In this document: positions 35,816-46,548 of the stretch, in pieces
Layout of the letters: each line of letters begins with the position of its first letter
How positions within the stretch are numbered: position 1 is the first letter of the stretch
DNA from: Terriglobia bacterium
Lineage (GTDB): Bacteria > Acidobacteriota > Terriglobia > Acidiferrales > UBA7541
Length of the DNA: 64,000 bases
NCBI GenBank assembly: GCA_020073705.1
Contig: JAIQES010000005.1
Span: forward strand, 40,567-104,566
Direction of reading: 5' to 3'
Notes under the pieces: generated by a model
What the model saw: only the letters and a program-made list of their open reading frames with translations
What the model was told of the DNA's origin: nothing
Database searches by the model: none
Translations under genes and position numbers: made by a program

Positions 35816-36829
35816 CTATCGAAGCGGCTGGGGGCGTAGCGTGTACGAACTCAAGACGCGCATGTAATTGGCTCGTTCATAGGCCGCCGGGTCCGGCACG
35901 TTCCTTTGGCTCATGCTCCCACACATTTGGTTGATGGATTCATACTCGTGTTCTTCCATCCATTGAACGATCCCGGCCCGCACAACGTCGAGATGCTCGA
36001 TGCCATTCTGCAGCAGCGCTGAAGTCATCATGGCGACACGCGCGCCAGCCATGACCGATTTCAAGACGTCCTTTGCACTGTGCACCCCGCCGGTAACAGC
36101 CATATCCGCGCGAATGTGGCCGAAAACAATCGCGACCCAGTGAAGGCGCAAGAGCAGTTCGGCCGATTGGCTGAGCGTCAGACTGGGAACGATTTCAAGT
36201 TGTTCTATATCCAGGTCCGGTTGGTAAAACCGATTGAAGAGCACTAAAGCGTCAGCGCCCGACGAGTCGAGTTGGATCGCGAAATTCGCTACTGCGCTGA
36301 AGAAATGGGAAATCTTTACAGCTACAGGAATCCTCAGGTTTTCCTTCACGGAGCGGACGAGATCACAGTAGCCTTGCTCAACCTGTGCGGCATTCCGCGA
36401 TGGGTCGGTCACAAGTGAATAAATGTTCAACTCAATCGCGTCGGCGCCAGCCTGCTCCATCTCATGGGCGTACCGAACCCAGCCGCCCCGGGTAACGCCA
36501 TTCAAGCTTGCGATAACAGGAATGGACACACTTGCCTTGGCCTTGCGGATCAGTTCGAGATAGCCATCCGGACCCAGGTTGTAGTTCATCAGGTCGGGAA
36601 AGTAGTTGAGCGACTCTGCGAAGGTCTCTGTTCCCCGGGATAGATCCGCATCCACGGATTCGCTCTCCAGGCTAAGCTGCTCTTCAAACAGAGACGGCAG
36701 GACGACTGCCGCGATGCCGTGATCCTCCAGACTCCGGATCTTGTCCAAAGAATCGCACAGAGGCGAAGCCGACGCGACGATGGGATTTTTCAAGTCCAGA
36801 CCCAGATACCGCGTGCCGAAATCGATCAT
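35816..36829 (-). CDS. Dihydroorotate dehydrogenase-like FMN protein
   Basis: A 337-residue TIM-barrel protein of the PyrD-like family: NPIVASASPLCDSLDKIRSLEDHG, SLNGVTRGGWVRYAHEMEQAGADAIELNIY, PVAVKIS and AVTGGVHSAKDVLKSVMAGA (phosphate-binding end for FMN). This subgroup is regularly encoded beside pyruvate:ferredoxin oxidoreductase rather than pyrimidine genes, so orotate is probably not its substrate. Its ATG overlaps the stop of nifJ by four bases (ATGA), so the two are coupled. Confidence 0.9.
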   Translation of the reverse strand: MIDFGTRYLGLDLKNPIVASASPLCDSLDKIRSLEDHGIAAVVLPSLFEEQLSLESESVDADLSRGTETFAESLNYFPDLMNYNLGPDGYLELIRKAKASVSIPVIASLNGVTRGGWVRYAHEMEQAGADAIELNIYSLVTDPSRNAAQVEQGYCDLVRSVKENLRIPVAVKISHFFSAVANFAIQLDSSGADALVLFNRFYQPDLDIEQLEIVPSLTLSQSAELLLRLHWVAIVFGHIRADMAVTGGVHSAKDVLKSVMAGARVAMMTSALLQNGIEHLDVVRAGIVQWMEEHEYESINQMCGSMSQRNVPDPAAYERANYMRVLSSYTLRPQPLR

Positions 36830-39800
36830 TCGTCCCCGCTTCCCTTTGTCACAGCATCTTTCTTGTCGTCTGGTTCGTCCGGCACGTCCGACGCTGGAAG
36901 TCCTTCTCCCGCCATAGACGCGCGGCTTTCATAGACGCGCCACTGGCGTTCGACGTCGTCTTGCGCCATGCGCAGCAACTCGCGCGCGGCTTGCGGGTGA
37001 CTGCGCGCCAGCATGGAATAGCGCGCCTCCTCGTAGATATATTGCTTCAGCGGAATGCTCGGCGCTTTCGAATCGAGCTGAAAAGGATTTTTCCCTTGTT
37101 CGCGCAAAGCGGGGTTATACCGCACCAGCGGCCAGTAGCCCGAAAGCACAGCGGATTTCTGCTGGCTCAGGCCGAACGCCATGTCGTATCCGTGCGCGAT
37201 GCAATGACTGTAGGCAATGATGATCGAAGGGCCGGGATATGCTTCGGCTTCGCGGAAGGCTTTGATGGTGTGGGTATCGCTGCTGCCCATGGCTACGCGC
37301 GCGACGTACACCGAGCCGTAGCTGATTGCTTCCATCGCCAGGTCCTTCCTTCGCGTTTGTTTGCCGCCGGTAGCGAACTTCGCCACTGCACCGCGCGGCG
37401 TGGCCTTGGACATTTGCCCGCCGGTATTCGAATAGACCTCCGTGTCGAGAACGAGCACATTTACATTCATGCCGGAGCCCAGGACGTGATCGAGCCCGCC
37501 AAAACCGATGTCGTAGGCCCACCCGTCGCCGCCCACAAGCCACACACTCTTCAGAATCAAGGAGTCGGCGACGGCGAGCAGATCGCGCGCTTCCACGGAG
37601 TTAACGCCTGAAAGCTTCTGCTTTAGTTCGGCGACTCGAATGCGCTGCGCCGCAATTCCAGCTTCGGTGGACTGATTTGCGGTTAGTAGAGCGCCCACAA
37701 GTTCATCTCCCAGATGCCCAGCCAAGCGATGCACAAGCTCGGTCGCGTACTGGGCTTGTATGTCCACAGCAAGCCGCATGCCCAGGCCGAATTCCGCATT
37801 GTCCTCGAATAGAGAATTGGACCAGGAGGGTCCGCGGCCGGCGGCGTTCGACGTATAGGGCGTCGTTGGCAGGTTGCCGCCGTAGATCGAGGAACAACCC
37901 GTGGCGTTGGCGATCAGCAAGCGATCGCCAAACAGTTGCGTGAGCAGCTTGATATACGGAGTTTCGCCGCATCCCGCGCACGCGCCCGAGAATTCAAATA
38001 GCGGCTCAAGCAACTGGACGTCCTTCACCTGCGCATGCGACAGGCGGTCGCGGTTGAAATCCGGAATCGAAAGGAAAAAATCCCAGTTCGTGTTTTCCGT
38101 TTCGCGAAGAGGCGCCTGATCGGCCATATTGATGGCCTTGTGTTTTACCTCGCTCTTGCTCTTGACCGGGCAGACTTCCACACAGAGACGGCAGCCGGTG
38201 CAATCTTCCGGGGACACCTGAAGCGTGTAGCGGAGTGATTCGAACTCGCGCCAGCGCGGTTGGGCGGATTTGAAAGCTGCTGGAGCAGCCGCCAGAAGCG
38301 GGGCGTCGTATATCTTCGCTCGAATCACGGCGTGCGGGCAGACGAGCACGCACTTCCCACACTGAATGCAAAGCTGTTCATCCCAGACCGGAATCTGCTG
38401 CGCGATATTGCGCTTTTCCCATCTTGCGGTGCCGGTGGGAAATGTTCCGTCCGGCGGCAGGGCGCTTACGGGAAGCGAATCGCCGTTTCCGAAGATAATC
38501 TCGCCGAGAACGCCTCGAACAAACGCGGGCGCTTGCTCGGGTACCGGCGGCAGGATATCAAAGGGGCTGTTCGCTTGCCCAGACACTCTCACTTCGTGCA
38601 AATGAGCGATCGAGGCGTCCACGGCAGCGAAGTTTTTTCGCACAACGGCCTCGCCGCGCTTGCCGTAAGTCTTCCGGATCGCTTCCTTAATGGCGGCGAT
38701 CGCTTCGTCGCGCGGCAGTACACCGCTAATGGCGAAGAAGCAAGTTTGCATAACCGTATTGATGCGGTTGCCCATTCCCGTTTCGCGCGCGACGGAATAT
38801 CCGTCGATTACGTAGAACCGCAGTTTCTTGTCCAGAATTTGTTGCTGCACTTTACGAGGGAGATGATCCCACACTTGGTCGGCAGCAAAAGGCGAGTTCA
38901 ATAGGAAGGTCGCGCCTGGTTCGGCCGGTCCGAGCACGTCCATGCGCTCCAGGAAGGAAAACTGGTGACAGGCAATGAAACTTGCATGGGAGATCAAATA
39001 AGTGGATTCAATCGGTTGCGGCCCGAAGCGCAAGTGTGAAATCGTAACCGAACCAGCCTTTTTCGAATCATAGACGAAATAACCTTGCGCGTAGTTAGGC
39101 GTGTTTTCGCCGATGATCTTGATCGAGTTTTTATTTGCCCCGACTGTGCCGTCCGAACCCAACCCATAAAAGATGGCGCGTACGGTGTGGGGGTCCTCGG
39201 TCGAAAATGCCGCGTCATAACTGAGGCTTGTATGCGTCACATCATCCTGAATGCCGACGGTGAAGTGGTTCTTGGGCGTTTTGTTCGCCAGTTCATCGAA
39301 GACACCCCTGACCATTGCAGGAGTAAATTCCTTCGACGACAGCCCATAACGTCCTCCCAGGATGCGCGGCCAGATGCGGCTGGCGCGGTCCGTAGCCGCA
39401 GCCTCGGACACAGTGGTGACAACGTCGAGATACAGTGGCTCCCCAGTGGCACCCGGTTCCTTGGTGCGATCGAGAACCCCGAGTGCCCGGACGGTCTTCG
39501 GCAATGCTGCCAGGAATGCCTCGGAGGGGAAAGGACGGAAGAGACGTAACTTCAGCAGGCCGACTTTCTCGCCGCGTTTGGCCAGGGCTCCCACTGCCTC
39601 TTCGGCTGCTCCTGCGCTGGACCCCATGAGGACAATTACGCGCTCGGCGTCCGGCGCTCCGACATAGTCGCACATGTGATACGCACGCCCCGTACGAGCC
39701 GCAAAACGATCCATGACATTTTGAACGATGGTCGGGGCCGCAAGGTAATACGGGTTGATGGCTTCGCGTGCCTGGAAAAAGACGTCCGGGTTTTGGGCGC

Positions 39801-40452
39801 TGCCGCGAAGCTTCGGACGGTCCGGCGTGAGTGCCCGCTCGCGATGCTGTCGAACCGCGTTTTCGTCCAGCACGGCGCGAAGATCATCGTCCGTAAGCGG
39901 GAAAATCTTATTCACTTCATGGGATGTCCGGAAACCATCGAAGAAGTGCAAAAACGGGACCCGCGCTTCCAGGGTCGCGGCTTGGGCAATCAGAACGAAA
40001 TCACTTGCTTCCTGGACCGAACACGATGCAAGCATTGCAAATCCCGTCGCCCGCGTCGCCATGACATCACTGTGATCGCCGAAAATGGAGAGCGCATGCG
40101 TAGCAACTGTTCGGGCGGCCACATGAATGACGGCAGCAGTCAGTTCCCCGGCAATTTTGAACATATTGGGGATCATCAGAAGGAGACCTTGCGACGAAGT
40201 GAAGGTGGTCGCGAGTGCCCCGGCCTGCAGTGCGCCGTGTAGCGCACCGGCGGCTCCTCCTTCGCTCTGCATCTCGACAACCGTCGGCACGGCGCCATAA
40301 ATGTTGCGGCGCCCTTCCGATGCCCATTGATCCGACCATTCCCCCATGGGCGACGAGGGGGTAATCGGATAAATCGCGATGACCTCGTTCAAGCGGTATG
40401 CGACGGAGGCAACAGCCTCATTTGCGTCAAGAATTTCCATTTTTGTCGGCAT
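36826..40452 (-). CDS. nifJ: Pyruvate:ferredoxin (flavodoxin) oxidoreductase
   Basis: A 1208-residue single-chain PFOR that converts pyruvate and CoA to acetyl-CoA, CO2 and reduced ferredoxin. Order: pyruvate-binding domain (IYPITPSSPMGE...TFTSSQGLLLMIPNM), transketolase-like domain, gamma domain (FYGLGSDGTVGANKNS, CoA region), two 4Fe-4S motifs (CIQCGKCVLVCP and CTGCRLCVEVCP), and the ThDP domain with the third cluster (CAGCGE, ATGCSSIYGG) and GDGWAYDIGFGG...NTGG. Full length for the family. The ATG at 40452 follows AAGGA by 7 bases; a GTG five codons earlier is inside that site. It implies anaerobic or microaerobic metabolism. Confidence 0.96.
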   Translation of the reverse strand: MPTKMEILDANEAVASVAYRLNEVIAIYPITPSSPMGEWSDQWASEGRRNIYGAVPTVVEMQSEGGAAGALHGALQAGALATTFTSSQGLLLMIPNMFKIAGELTAAVIHVAARTVATHALSIFGDHSDVMATRATGFAMLASCSVQEASDFVLIAQAATLEARVPFLHFFDGFRTSHEVNKIFPLTDDDLRAVLDENAVRQHRERALTPDRPKLRGSAQNPDVFFQAREAINPYYLAAPTIVQNVMDRFAARTGRAYHMCDYVGAPDAERVIVLMGSSAGAAEEAVGALAKRGEKVGLLKLRLFRPFPSEAFLAALPKTVRALGVLDRTKEPGATGEPLYLDVVTTVSEAAATDRASRIWPRILGGRYGLSSKEFTPAMVRGVFDELANKTPKNHFTVGIQDDVTHTSLSYDAAFSTEDPHTVRAIFYGLGSDGTVGANKNSIKIIGENTPNYAQGYFVYDSKKAGSVTISHLRFGPQPIESTYLISHASFIACHQFSFLERMDVLGPAEPGATFLLNSPFAADQVWDHLPRKVQQQILDKKLRFYVIDGYSVARETGMGNRINTVMQTCFFAISGVLPRDEAIAAIKEAIRKTYGKRGEAVVRKNFAAVDASIAHLHEVRVSGQANSPFDILPPVPEQAPAFVRGVLGEIIFGNGDSLPVSALPPDGTFPTGTARWEKRNIAQQIPVWDEQLCIQCGKCVLVCPHAVIRAKIYDAPLLAAAPAAFKSAQPRWREFESLRYTLQVSPEDCTGCRLCVEVCPVKSKSEVKHKAINMADQAPLRETENTNWDFFLSIPDFNRDRLSHAQVKDVQLLEPLFEFSGACAGCGETPYIKLLTQLFGDRLLIANATGCSSIYGGNLPTTPYTSNAAGRGPSWSNSLFEDNAEFGLGMRLAVDIQAQYATELVHRLAGHLGDELVGALLTANQSTEAGIAAQRIRVAELKQKLSGVNSVEARDLLAVADSLILKSVWLVGGDGWAYDIGFGGLDHVLGSGMNVNVLVLDTEVYSNTGGQMSKATPRGAVAKFATGGKQTRRKDLAMEAISYGSVYVARVAMGSSDTHTIKAFREAEAYPGPSIIIAYSHCIAHGYDMAFGLSQQKSAVLSGYWPLVRYNPALREQGKNPFQLDSKAPSIPLKQYIYEEARYSMLARSHPQAARELLRMAQDDVERQWRVYESRASMAGEGLPASDVPDEPDDKKDAVTKGSGDE

Positions 40453-40999
40453 GAATGATTCCTTCACATATTAAAGCGCGCGATCTCTAGACACACATCC
40501 ATAATTTCTCTTTGCGGGACAGGATCGCTGCCCGCAATGCACTAAAGTAATGCCAAGATCATACTCCTACACTCGTGCCAGGACGAAGCGATCAAGCGAA
40601 CCTCGTCCGTTCTATTTACATATACCATATCGAAATTGGTTTGTAAGCCGGGCGGCATCCACAATCTTGGCCAATCCTGGGTTTAGTGCAAAATGTTTTG
40701 CCGCTCCGTCGTGAACCTTCAGCGCCTTCTCTGCCTCGTTCGCCTAGGATAATCCCTTCGTCGCACGTCGCTTTGGCCACCCGCGCTGCCGCCCTTGTCG
40801 AATCAGACACTCGTGCCTTGCAACGTCTACAGTCCTACCTATGAAGAAGTTGTTCCAAGGCATCGAGCGCGCACATGTTCACAACTGAGCATTGTGGCGG
40901 TTGCGAGTTCCGAATCGAAAACTTGCGTGGTGAGACTCTTGCGCGCGCTCAGCCCGGATTGTTCATCGTAACGGTTTCAAGACTCCGGTTGATTTGGCC
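40453..40999. other. Divergent intergenic region between nifJ and the suf operon
   Basis: About 550 bp. Contains a small inverted repeat (TGCGGG / CCCGCA near 40513-40537) and no supported gene; a minus-strand frame at 40616-40810 has no ribosome-binding site and odd composition. Presumably holds the nifJ promoter. Confidence 0.4.
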
Positions 41000-41028
41000 T
41001 TGAAAAGCAATGTGTTTAGGATTAATAT
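41000..41028 (+). promoter_or_regulatory. Predicted promoter of the suf operon
   Basis: TTGAAA (41000-41005), 17 bases, TAATAT (41023-41028), 52 bp before the sufR start. The spacing is ideal for a sigma-70-type promoter. Confidence 0.6.
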
Positions 41029-41048
41029 AGCACTGTAGTGGTACTATA
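41026..41048. promoter_or_regulatory. Probable Rrf2/SufR operator
   Basis: An imperfect 23-bp dyad with half-sites TATAG-AC and GT-CTATA overlaps the -10 box and start point of the suf promoter. A/T-rich dyads of this size are typical of Rrf2 (IscR-like) sites, so feedback repression by the first gene product is likely. Confidence 0.5.
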
Positions 41049-41080
41049 TAGCAGGGACCGGAGAGGCGGGGGTAGTCAAG

Positions 41081-41563
41081 ATGGTCAGACTCAGCAAATT
41101 AACGGATTACGGCCTGGTCCTGATGAGCCACATCGCCCATGAGCGGGGCCGGTCTTTGCGAACCGCGCGCGACCTCGCAGCCGAATCTCGGCTGCCGCTG
41201 TTCACGGTGAGCAAGCTCCTGAAAGAGCTCCTGCGCAGCGGGCTTTTGGTTTCACATCGGGGGATTAAAGGCGGATATTACTTGGCGAGGGATCCGGGTA
41301 AGATTTCGGTCCTCGATGTCATTACGGCATTGGAAGGACCCATAGCATTCACCGAGTGCAGTACGGACGTTTCCGGACTGTGCGATCTGGAGCCGTGCTG
41401 TTTCATCAAGAATAATCAGCGGATCATTAGTCAGGCGATGCGAGGAGTGTTGGAAAGAATATCGCTGCTCGATCTAATTCAGCCTCTGCAGTTGACAACC
41501 ATCAAAAATACACGCGACAAGCTCGTGCCGGCGGTTGATCGCGTACCCGGGGGGATGCAATGA
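41081..41563 (+). CDS. sufR: Rrf2-family Fe-S assembly regulator (SufR-like)
   Basis: A 160-residue Rrf2 protein: winged helix-turn-helix ([13 protein letters not shown]...[34 protein letters not shown]) and a cysteine set in [18 protein letters not shown] that can hold a 2Fe-2S cluster. It resembles the SUF-specific Rrf2 regulators found at the head of suf operons. It should sense cluster sufficiency and repress its own promoter, where a dyad is present. Its TGA overlaps the sufB ATG. Confidence 0.92.
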   Translation: MVRLSKLTDYGLVLMSHIAHERGRSLRTARDLAAESRLPLFTVSKLLKELLRSGLLVSHRGIKGGYYLARDPGKISVLDVITALEGPIAFTECSTDVSGLCDLEPCCFIKNNQRIISQAMRGVLERISLLDLIQPLQLTTIKNTRDKLVPAVDRVPGGMQ

Positions 41564-43026
41564 ACACAAATATCAAAACGATCGGAGACCTGGCACAGCG
41601 GGAATACAAGTGGGGGTTCATTTCCGAGGTTGAAGAGGACAGAATCCCCAAAGGGCTAAACGAGGACATCATTCACCTGATTTCTGCAAAAAAGCAGGAG
41701 CCCGATTTCATGTTGGAGTGGAGGATGAAGGCCTATCGCCACTGGGCGTCGCTGGAGAAGGCCCAGGCTGAACCCAAGTGGGCCAACATCAAGTACGGCC
41801 CGATCGACTATCAGGACATCGTTTACTATTCAGCGCCCCGTCAGAAACCCAGCTTGAAGAGCTTGGAGGAACTGGACCCGGAGATCTTGCGCACCTACGA
41901 GAAACTCGGCATTCCGATCGAGGAGCAGAAGCTTCTCGCCGGAGTGGCCGGAGTGGCCGTAGATGCCGTGTTCGACAGCGTCTCTGTCGCTACGACCTTC
42001 AAAGGGAAACTCGCTGAGCTGGGCATTATTTTCTGTTCGTTCTCGGAAGCTGTACAGAAACATCCCGATCTGGTCCGGAAATACTTGGGTTCGGTGGTGC
42101 CTTACACCGACAACTTCTTCGCGTCGCTGAATGCGGCCGTATTCACCGATGGTTCCTTTGTATACGTACCCAAGGGCGTTCGTTGTCCCATGGAGCTGTC
42201 AACCTACTTTCGCATTAATGCGGCGGAGACCGGCCAGTTCGAGCGCACGCTAATCGTCGCCGACGAAGGCTCTTATGTCAGCTATCTCGAAGGTTGCACC
42301 GCGCCGATTCGCGATCAAAACCAATTGCATGCCGCCGTGGTTGAACTGATTGCACTCGATAATGCTCAGATCAAATATTCCACAGTGCAAAACTGGTACC
42401 CGGGCGACAAAGAAGGCAAGGGCGGGATCTACAACTTTGTGACCAAGCGCGGGAAGTGCCTGGGTATAAACTCCAAGATCTCCTGGACGCAAGTTGAAAC
42501 AGGTTCAGCCATCACCTGGAAATATCCGAGTTGCATTCTGCAAGGTGAGAACTCAGTGGGCGAGTTTTATTCGGTCGCTCTCACCAACAACTACCAGCAG
42601 GCTGACACGGGCACAAAGATGATCCACATCGGCAAGAACACTCGCAGCACGATCATTACCAAAGGGATCTCTGCAGGTCACGGGCAGAACTCTTACCGCG
42701 GACAAGTAAAAATCATGAAGCAGGCTACCGGCGCGCGCAACTACACGCAGTGTGACTCGCTGCTGATCGGCGACAAGTGCGGCGCCCACACATTTCCGTA
42801 TATCGAGGTGAGGAACTCCACGGCGCGTATGGAACACGAGGCTTCCACTTCGAAGATCGGCGACGATCAACTCTTCTACCTCCGGCAGCGCGGTCTCAAG
42901 GCGGAAGACGCCGTTTCCATGATCGTCAACGGATTCTGCAAGCGCGTGTTCCGTGAACTGCCGATGGAATTTGCGGTAGAGGCGCAGAAGCTATTGAGCG
43001 TCAGCCTGGAAGGGAGCGTCGGATGA
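41560..43026 (+). CDS. sufB: Fe-S cluster scaffold subunit SufB
   Basis: 488 residues, full length for SufB. Right-handed beta-helix core with family segments [63 protein letters not shown] and [22 protein letters not shown]; the essential Cys near 406 (DKCGAHT) is present. With SufC and SufD it forms the SufBC2D scaffold that receives persulfide sulfur and builds clusters. Coupled to sufR by an ATGA overlap. Confidence 0.97.
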   Translation: MNTNIKTIGDLAQREYKWGFISEVEEDRIPKGLNEDIIHLISAKKQEPDFMLEWRMKAYRHWASLEKAQAEPKWANIKYGPIDYQDIVYYSAPRQKPSLKSLEELDPEILRTYEKLGIPIEEQKLLAGVAGVAVDAVFDSVSVATTFKGKLAELGIIFCSFSEAVQKHPDLVRKYLGSVVPYTDNFFASLNAAVFTDGSFVYVPKGVRCPMELSTYFRINAAETGQFERTLIVADEGSYVSYLEGCTAPIRDQNQLHAAVVELIALDNAQIKYSTVQNWYPGDKEGKGGIYNFVTKRGKCLGINSKISWTQVETGSAITWKYPSCILQGENSVGEFYSVALTNNYQQADTGTKMIHIGKNTRSTIITKGISAGHGQNSYRGQVKIMKQATGARNYTQCDSLLIGDKCGAHTFPYIEVRNSTARMEHEASTSKIGDDQLFYLRQRGLKAEDAVSMIVNGFCKRVFRELPMEFAVEAQKLLSVSLEGSVG

Positions 43027-43081
43027 ACCGGGGCTGCCATTCATGCAATTGCAACGTCGTTCCGGCTAGAGAGGACAGCGA

Positions 43082-43852
43082 ATGAGCTTACTGGAAATCA
43101 AGAATCTCCACGTCACAGTGGATCATCACGAAATCCTCAAGGGGATTGATTTGACCGTAGACCGAGGCGAGGTGCACGCCGTCATGGGTCCGAATGGTTC
43201 GGGGAAGAGCACCCTGGCGCAAGTGCTGGCCCGGCGTGAGACCTACCAAGTCACCCGAGGCGAGGTGTCTTATAACGGCAAGGACCTCCTGGCGATGAAG
43301 GCGGAAGAGGCAGCCTGTGAGGGCCTCTTCATGGCCTTCCAGTACCCGGTGGAGATCCCTGGGATAAGCAACGCTTACTTACTGCGGTCGGCACTCAATG
43401 CCATCCGCAAGTACCGCGGCCTTGAGGAAATGGACGCCATGGACTTCCTGCCCATGCTCAGGGAGAAGCTGAAGCTGCTGGACATGGACGAAAAACTGAT
43501 GAGCCGTTCCGTGAACGAATCCTTTTCGGGCGGAGAGAAGAAGCGTAACGAGATCCTGCAGATGGCGATTCTGGAACCGAAGCTCGCCATTCTGGATGAA
43601 ACGGATTCCGGCCTGGATATCGATGCGCTGAAAACCGTGGCGCAGGGCGTCAATGCCACCCGCAACCCGGAGCGCGGCATCATTTTGGTGACCCACTATC
43701 AGCGGCTGCTGAATTACATCGTCCCGGACCGCGTCCACGTGCTCGTAGATGGGCGCATCATGCGTTCGGGCGGCCCCGAACTGGCTCTGGAGCTTGAAGA
43801 GAAGGGTTATAGCTCAATGGAAGCCGAGGCGCGCAGCACGGCCTCGGTCTGA
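43082..43852 (+). CDS. sufC: Fe-S assembly ATPase SufC
   Basis: 256-residue ABC-type ATPase. Walker A GPNGSGKSTL, Q-loop AFQYPVEIPG, the SufC signature FSGGEKKRNEI and Walker B LAILDETDSGLDIDALK. It drives the conformational change of the SufBC2D complex. GAGAGGA precedes the ATG; 55 bp after sufB. Confidence 0.97.
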   Translation: MSLLEIKNLHVTVDHHEILKGIDLTVDRGEVHAVMGPNGSGKSTLAQVLARRETYQVTRGEVSYNGKDLLAMKAEEAACEGLFMAFQYPVEIPGISNAYLLRSALNAIRKYRGLEEMDAMDFLPMLREKLKLLDMDEKLMSRSVNESFSGGEKKRNEILQMAILEPKLAILDETDSGLDIDALKTVAQGVNATRNPERGIILVTHYQRLLNYIVPDRVHVLVDGRIMRSGGPELALELEEKGYSSMEAEARSTASV

Positions 43853-43879
43853 AGCGACCTGACATGGTGAGGGAAACTG

Positions 43880-45271
43880 GTGATCAAAGCAATTCAACGG
43901 TTAGATCATTATTTGGAAAGCTTCACTGCTTTCGAGAAAACTGCCGCCGGCCAAGGGTTGCCATGGTTGCGGCAACTGCGCCGGAATGCTTTTGCTCGTT
44001 TTTGTGAGGTCGGTTTCCCAACCGCTCACGACGAGGACTGGCGTTTCACCAACGTCTCGGCTATCGCGCAGACTCCTTTCCTGCTCGGCGGGAACAACCG
44101 CGCGCGGCCATTACAACTTGAGCTGGAGCCGTACCAGGTTCCCGGCTTCGCTTGTCAACTCGTGTTCTTGAACGGGCGTTTCGCACCTGAGCTGTCGTCG
44201 TTGGGGAAACTACCCGTTTGGTTGGAGGTCAGCAGTCTGGCTGATCAAATTGTCCGCAACCCGGGAGTGATCGAACCCCACCTCGGCCAGTATGTGGACA
44301 TCCGGCGCGATGCCTTCTGCGCGCTGAACACCGCGTTTGTTGAGGATGGAGCCTACATACATATCCGCCGAAGTGCAGCCGCAGAGGAGCCAATCTACCT
44401 GCTCTTTGTATCGACCGCGAATGACACCCCCACGATGGGCCATCCGCGTAATCTCATTTGGGCGGAGGAAAACAGCCAAGTTACGGTTGTTGAGGACTAC
44501 GTATCGCTTGGTGGCGGCACGGCCTTTACCAACGCGGTCACTGAACTTGTCGCTGGCGATCACGCCGTGGTTTCGCATTACATGGTCGAACGCGAGCATG
44601 TTCACTCCTATAGCGTCTCCACGTTGCGTATCCAGCAAGGCAGAGGCGCCAATATCGCGTCACATTCCATACTGACGGGCGGGGCGCTGGTCCGCAACAA
44701 TGTGCATCCGGTCCTGGCAGGCGAAGGAGGGGAGTGCCTGATTAACGGTCTGTTCATTGGCAACGGCCGCCAGCACCTCGACAACTACATGCTCGTGGAA
44801 CACCGCAGCCCGCACTGCGCAAGCCGGCAATTCTACAACGGAATCCTCGACGGCCATGCGCATGGCGTGTTCCACGGCCGAATTGTTGTGCACAAGGACG
44901 CGCAGAAGACAGACGCCAAGCAGACGAACCGCAACCTGCTGCTTTCTGACGACGCGCAAATTGACACAAAGCCGCAATTGGAGATCCACGCCGACGATGT
45001 GAAGTGCACGCACGGAGCGACCATCGGCCAAATCGAGGAGGACGCGCTGTTCTACCTCCGCTCACGCGGCATTGATGAGCTTTCCGCGCGCAGACTCCTT
45101 CTTCTTGCCTTCGCCAGTGAATGTCTGGATCGTATGAAGCCAGGACCCGCGCGCACACACGTGGAAGCATTGATCAACCGGAATCTGCTTCAAATGGGCG
45201 ATTCTGCACCGGATTTGGCGCAAGACCTAAGCAGCTCGGAGGTCGAAAGAAACTGGAGTGAAATCGGATGA
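43880..45271 (+). CDS. sufD: Fe-S cluster scaffold subunit SufD
   Basis: 463 residues, GTG start behind GAGGGAAA. N-terminal helices ([34 protein letters not shown]), beta-helix middle and the conserved C-terminal part ([32 protein letters not shown]) with the SufD His in KCTHGAT. Partner of SufB and SufC. Its TGA overlaps the sufS ATG. Confidence 0.96.
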   Translation: MIKAIQRLDHYLESFTAFEKTAAGQGLPWLRQLRRNAFARFCEVGFPTAHDEDWRFTNVSAIAQTPFLLGGNNRARPLQLELEPYQVPGFACQLVFLNGRFAPELSSLGKLPVWLEVSSLADQIVRNPGVIEPHLGQYVDIRRDAFCALNTAFVEDGAYIHIRRSAAAEEPIYLLFVSTANDTPTMGHPRNLIWAEENSQVTVVEDYVSLGGGTAFTNAVTELVAGDHAVVSHYMVEREHVHSYSVSTLRIQQGRGANIASHSILTGGALVRNNVHPVLAGEGGECLINGLFIGNGRQHLDNYMLVEHRSPHCASRQFYNGILDGHAHGVFHGRIVVHKDAQKTDAKQTNRNLLLSDDAQIDTKPQLEIHADDVKCTHGATIGQIEEDALFYLRSRGIDELSARRLLLLAFASECLDRMKPGPARTHVEALINRNLLQMGDSAPDLAQDLSSSEVERNWSEIG

Positions 45272-46548
45272 CCACTGTTGCCAAGAGATCGCCAGAGTTA
45301 CCAGGGTCATACCTGCGCGCTGCCGGGCATCGATTTGACGTGAGAAAGGTCCGCGGTGACTTTCCTATACTCCGGCAGCAAGTTCGCGGCAGGCCGCTGG
45401 TGTATCTGGACAACGCCGCCACTTCCCAGAAGCCACAAGTGGTCATCGATGCGATTAGCCGGTACTACGAACGCGACAACGCCAACATTCATCGTGGCAT
45501 ACATTTTCTTTCCGAGCATGCCACGGAAGAGTACGAGGCGGCGCGGCGGAGTATGCAAGCCTTCCTGAATGCGCAGGACACCACCGAGATCATCTTTGTT
45601 CGCGGCGCCACGGAGGCCATCAACCTCGTTGCCCAAACATATGGCCGCACTCACGTGGGCGCCGGCGACGAAGTGCTCATCACGGCAATGGAGCATCACT
45701 CCAACATCGTGCCCTGGCAGATCCTGTGTGAAGAGAAAGGCGCAAGCTTGAAGGTCGCTCCCTTCAATGACAGCGGCGAGTTGCTGCTCGATGAGTTTGC
45801 GAAGCTGCTGGGGCCGCGGACGAAGATTGTCGCGGTTGCGCATGTTTCGAACGCGCTTGGCACGGTGAATCCGGTCCGGAGAATCATCGAGCTGGCACAT
45901 CAACAAAACATACCGGTGCTTGTTGACGGCGCCCAAGCCGTGCCTCATTTCCATGTGGATGTTCAAGCTCTGGATTGCGACTTCTACGCTTTCTCGGGTC
46001 ACAAGGTGTACGGCCCGACAGGTATCGGTGTTTTGTACGGCAAGTCCGCTCTGCTCGATGCCATGCCTCCGTATCAAGCCGGCGGCGATATGATCAGTTC
46101 CGTAACTTTCGAGAAGACGATCTATAACAGGTTGCCCTACAAGTTTGAGGCGGGCACGCCACACATCGCGGGTGCGGTCGGCTTAGGTGCGGCTGTCACC
46201 TATATGAATGGTCTTGGAATGGAAGACATTGCCGCTCATGAGCACGACCTGCTGGCTTATGCCACCGAGGCACTGTCAGCGATCCCCGACATTCGCCTGA
46301 TCGGCACAGCGAAAGAAAAGGCTGCCGTGCTCTCGTTCACCCTGGATGACATCCACCCGCACGACATCGGGACGATCCTCGACCAGGAGGGAATTGCTAT
46401 CCGGACCGGGCACCACTGCGCTCAGCCAGTCATGCAGCGCTTTGGCATCGCTGCCACGGCGCGCGCTTCATTCGCTCTCTATAACACGAGAGAAGAAATC
46501 GATGCTCTGGTCGAAGGGATTCGGAAGGTGCGAAAGGTGTTTGCCTGA
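45268..46548 (+). CDS. sufS: Cysteine desulfurase SufS
   Basis: 426-residue PLP enzyme that takes sulfur from cysteine. PLP Lys in [12 protein letters not shown], catalytic Cys in [23 protein letters not shown] near the start and DGAQAVPH for the cofactor. An N-terminal extension of about 25 residues precedes the usual start ([13 protein letters not shown]). Coupled to sufD (ATGA overlap) and to sufU (TGATG). Confidence 0.97.
   Translation: MTTVAKRSPELPGSYLRAAGHRFDVRKVRGDFPILRQQVRGRPLVYLDNAATSQKPQVVIDAISRYYERDNANIHRGIHFLSEHATEEYEAARRSMQAFLNAQDTTEIIFVRGATEAINLVAQTYGRTHVGAGDEVLITAMEHHSNIVPWQILCEEKGASLKVAPFNDSGELLLDEFAKLLGPRTKIVAVAHVSNALGTVNPVRRIIELAHQQNIPVLVDGAQAVPHFHVDVQALDCDFYAFSGHKVYGPTGIGVLYGKSALLDAMPPYQAGGDMISSVTFEKTIYNRLPYKFEAGTPHIAGAVGLGAAVTYMNGLGMEDIAAHEHDLLAYATEALSAIPDIRLIGTAKEKAAVLSFTLDDIHPHDIGTILDQEGIAIRTGHHCAQPVMQRFGIAATARASFALYNTREEIDALVEGIRKVRKVFA

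Noticed and set aside
40616..40810. 64-codon minus-strand frame between nifJ and suf
   Set aside because: No ribosome-binding site and no recognisable pattern; lies in a promoter region.
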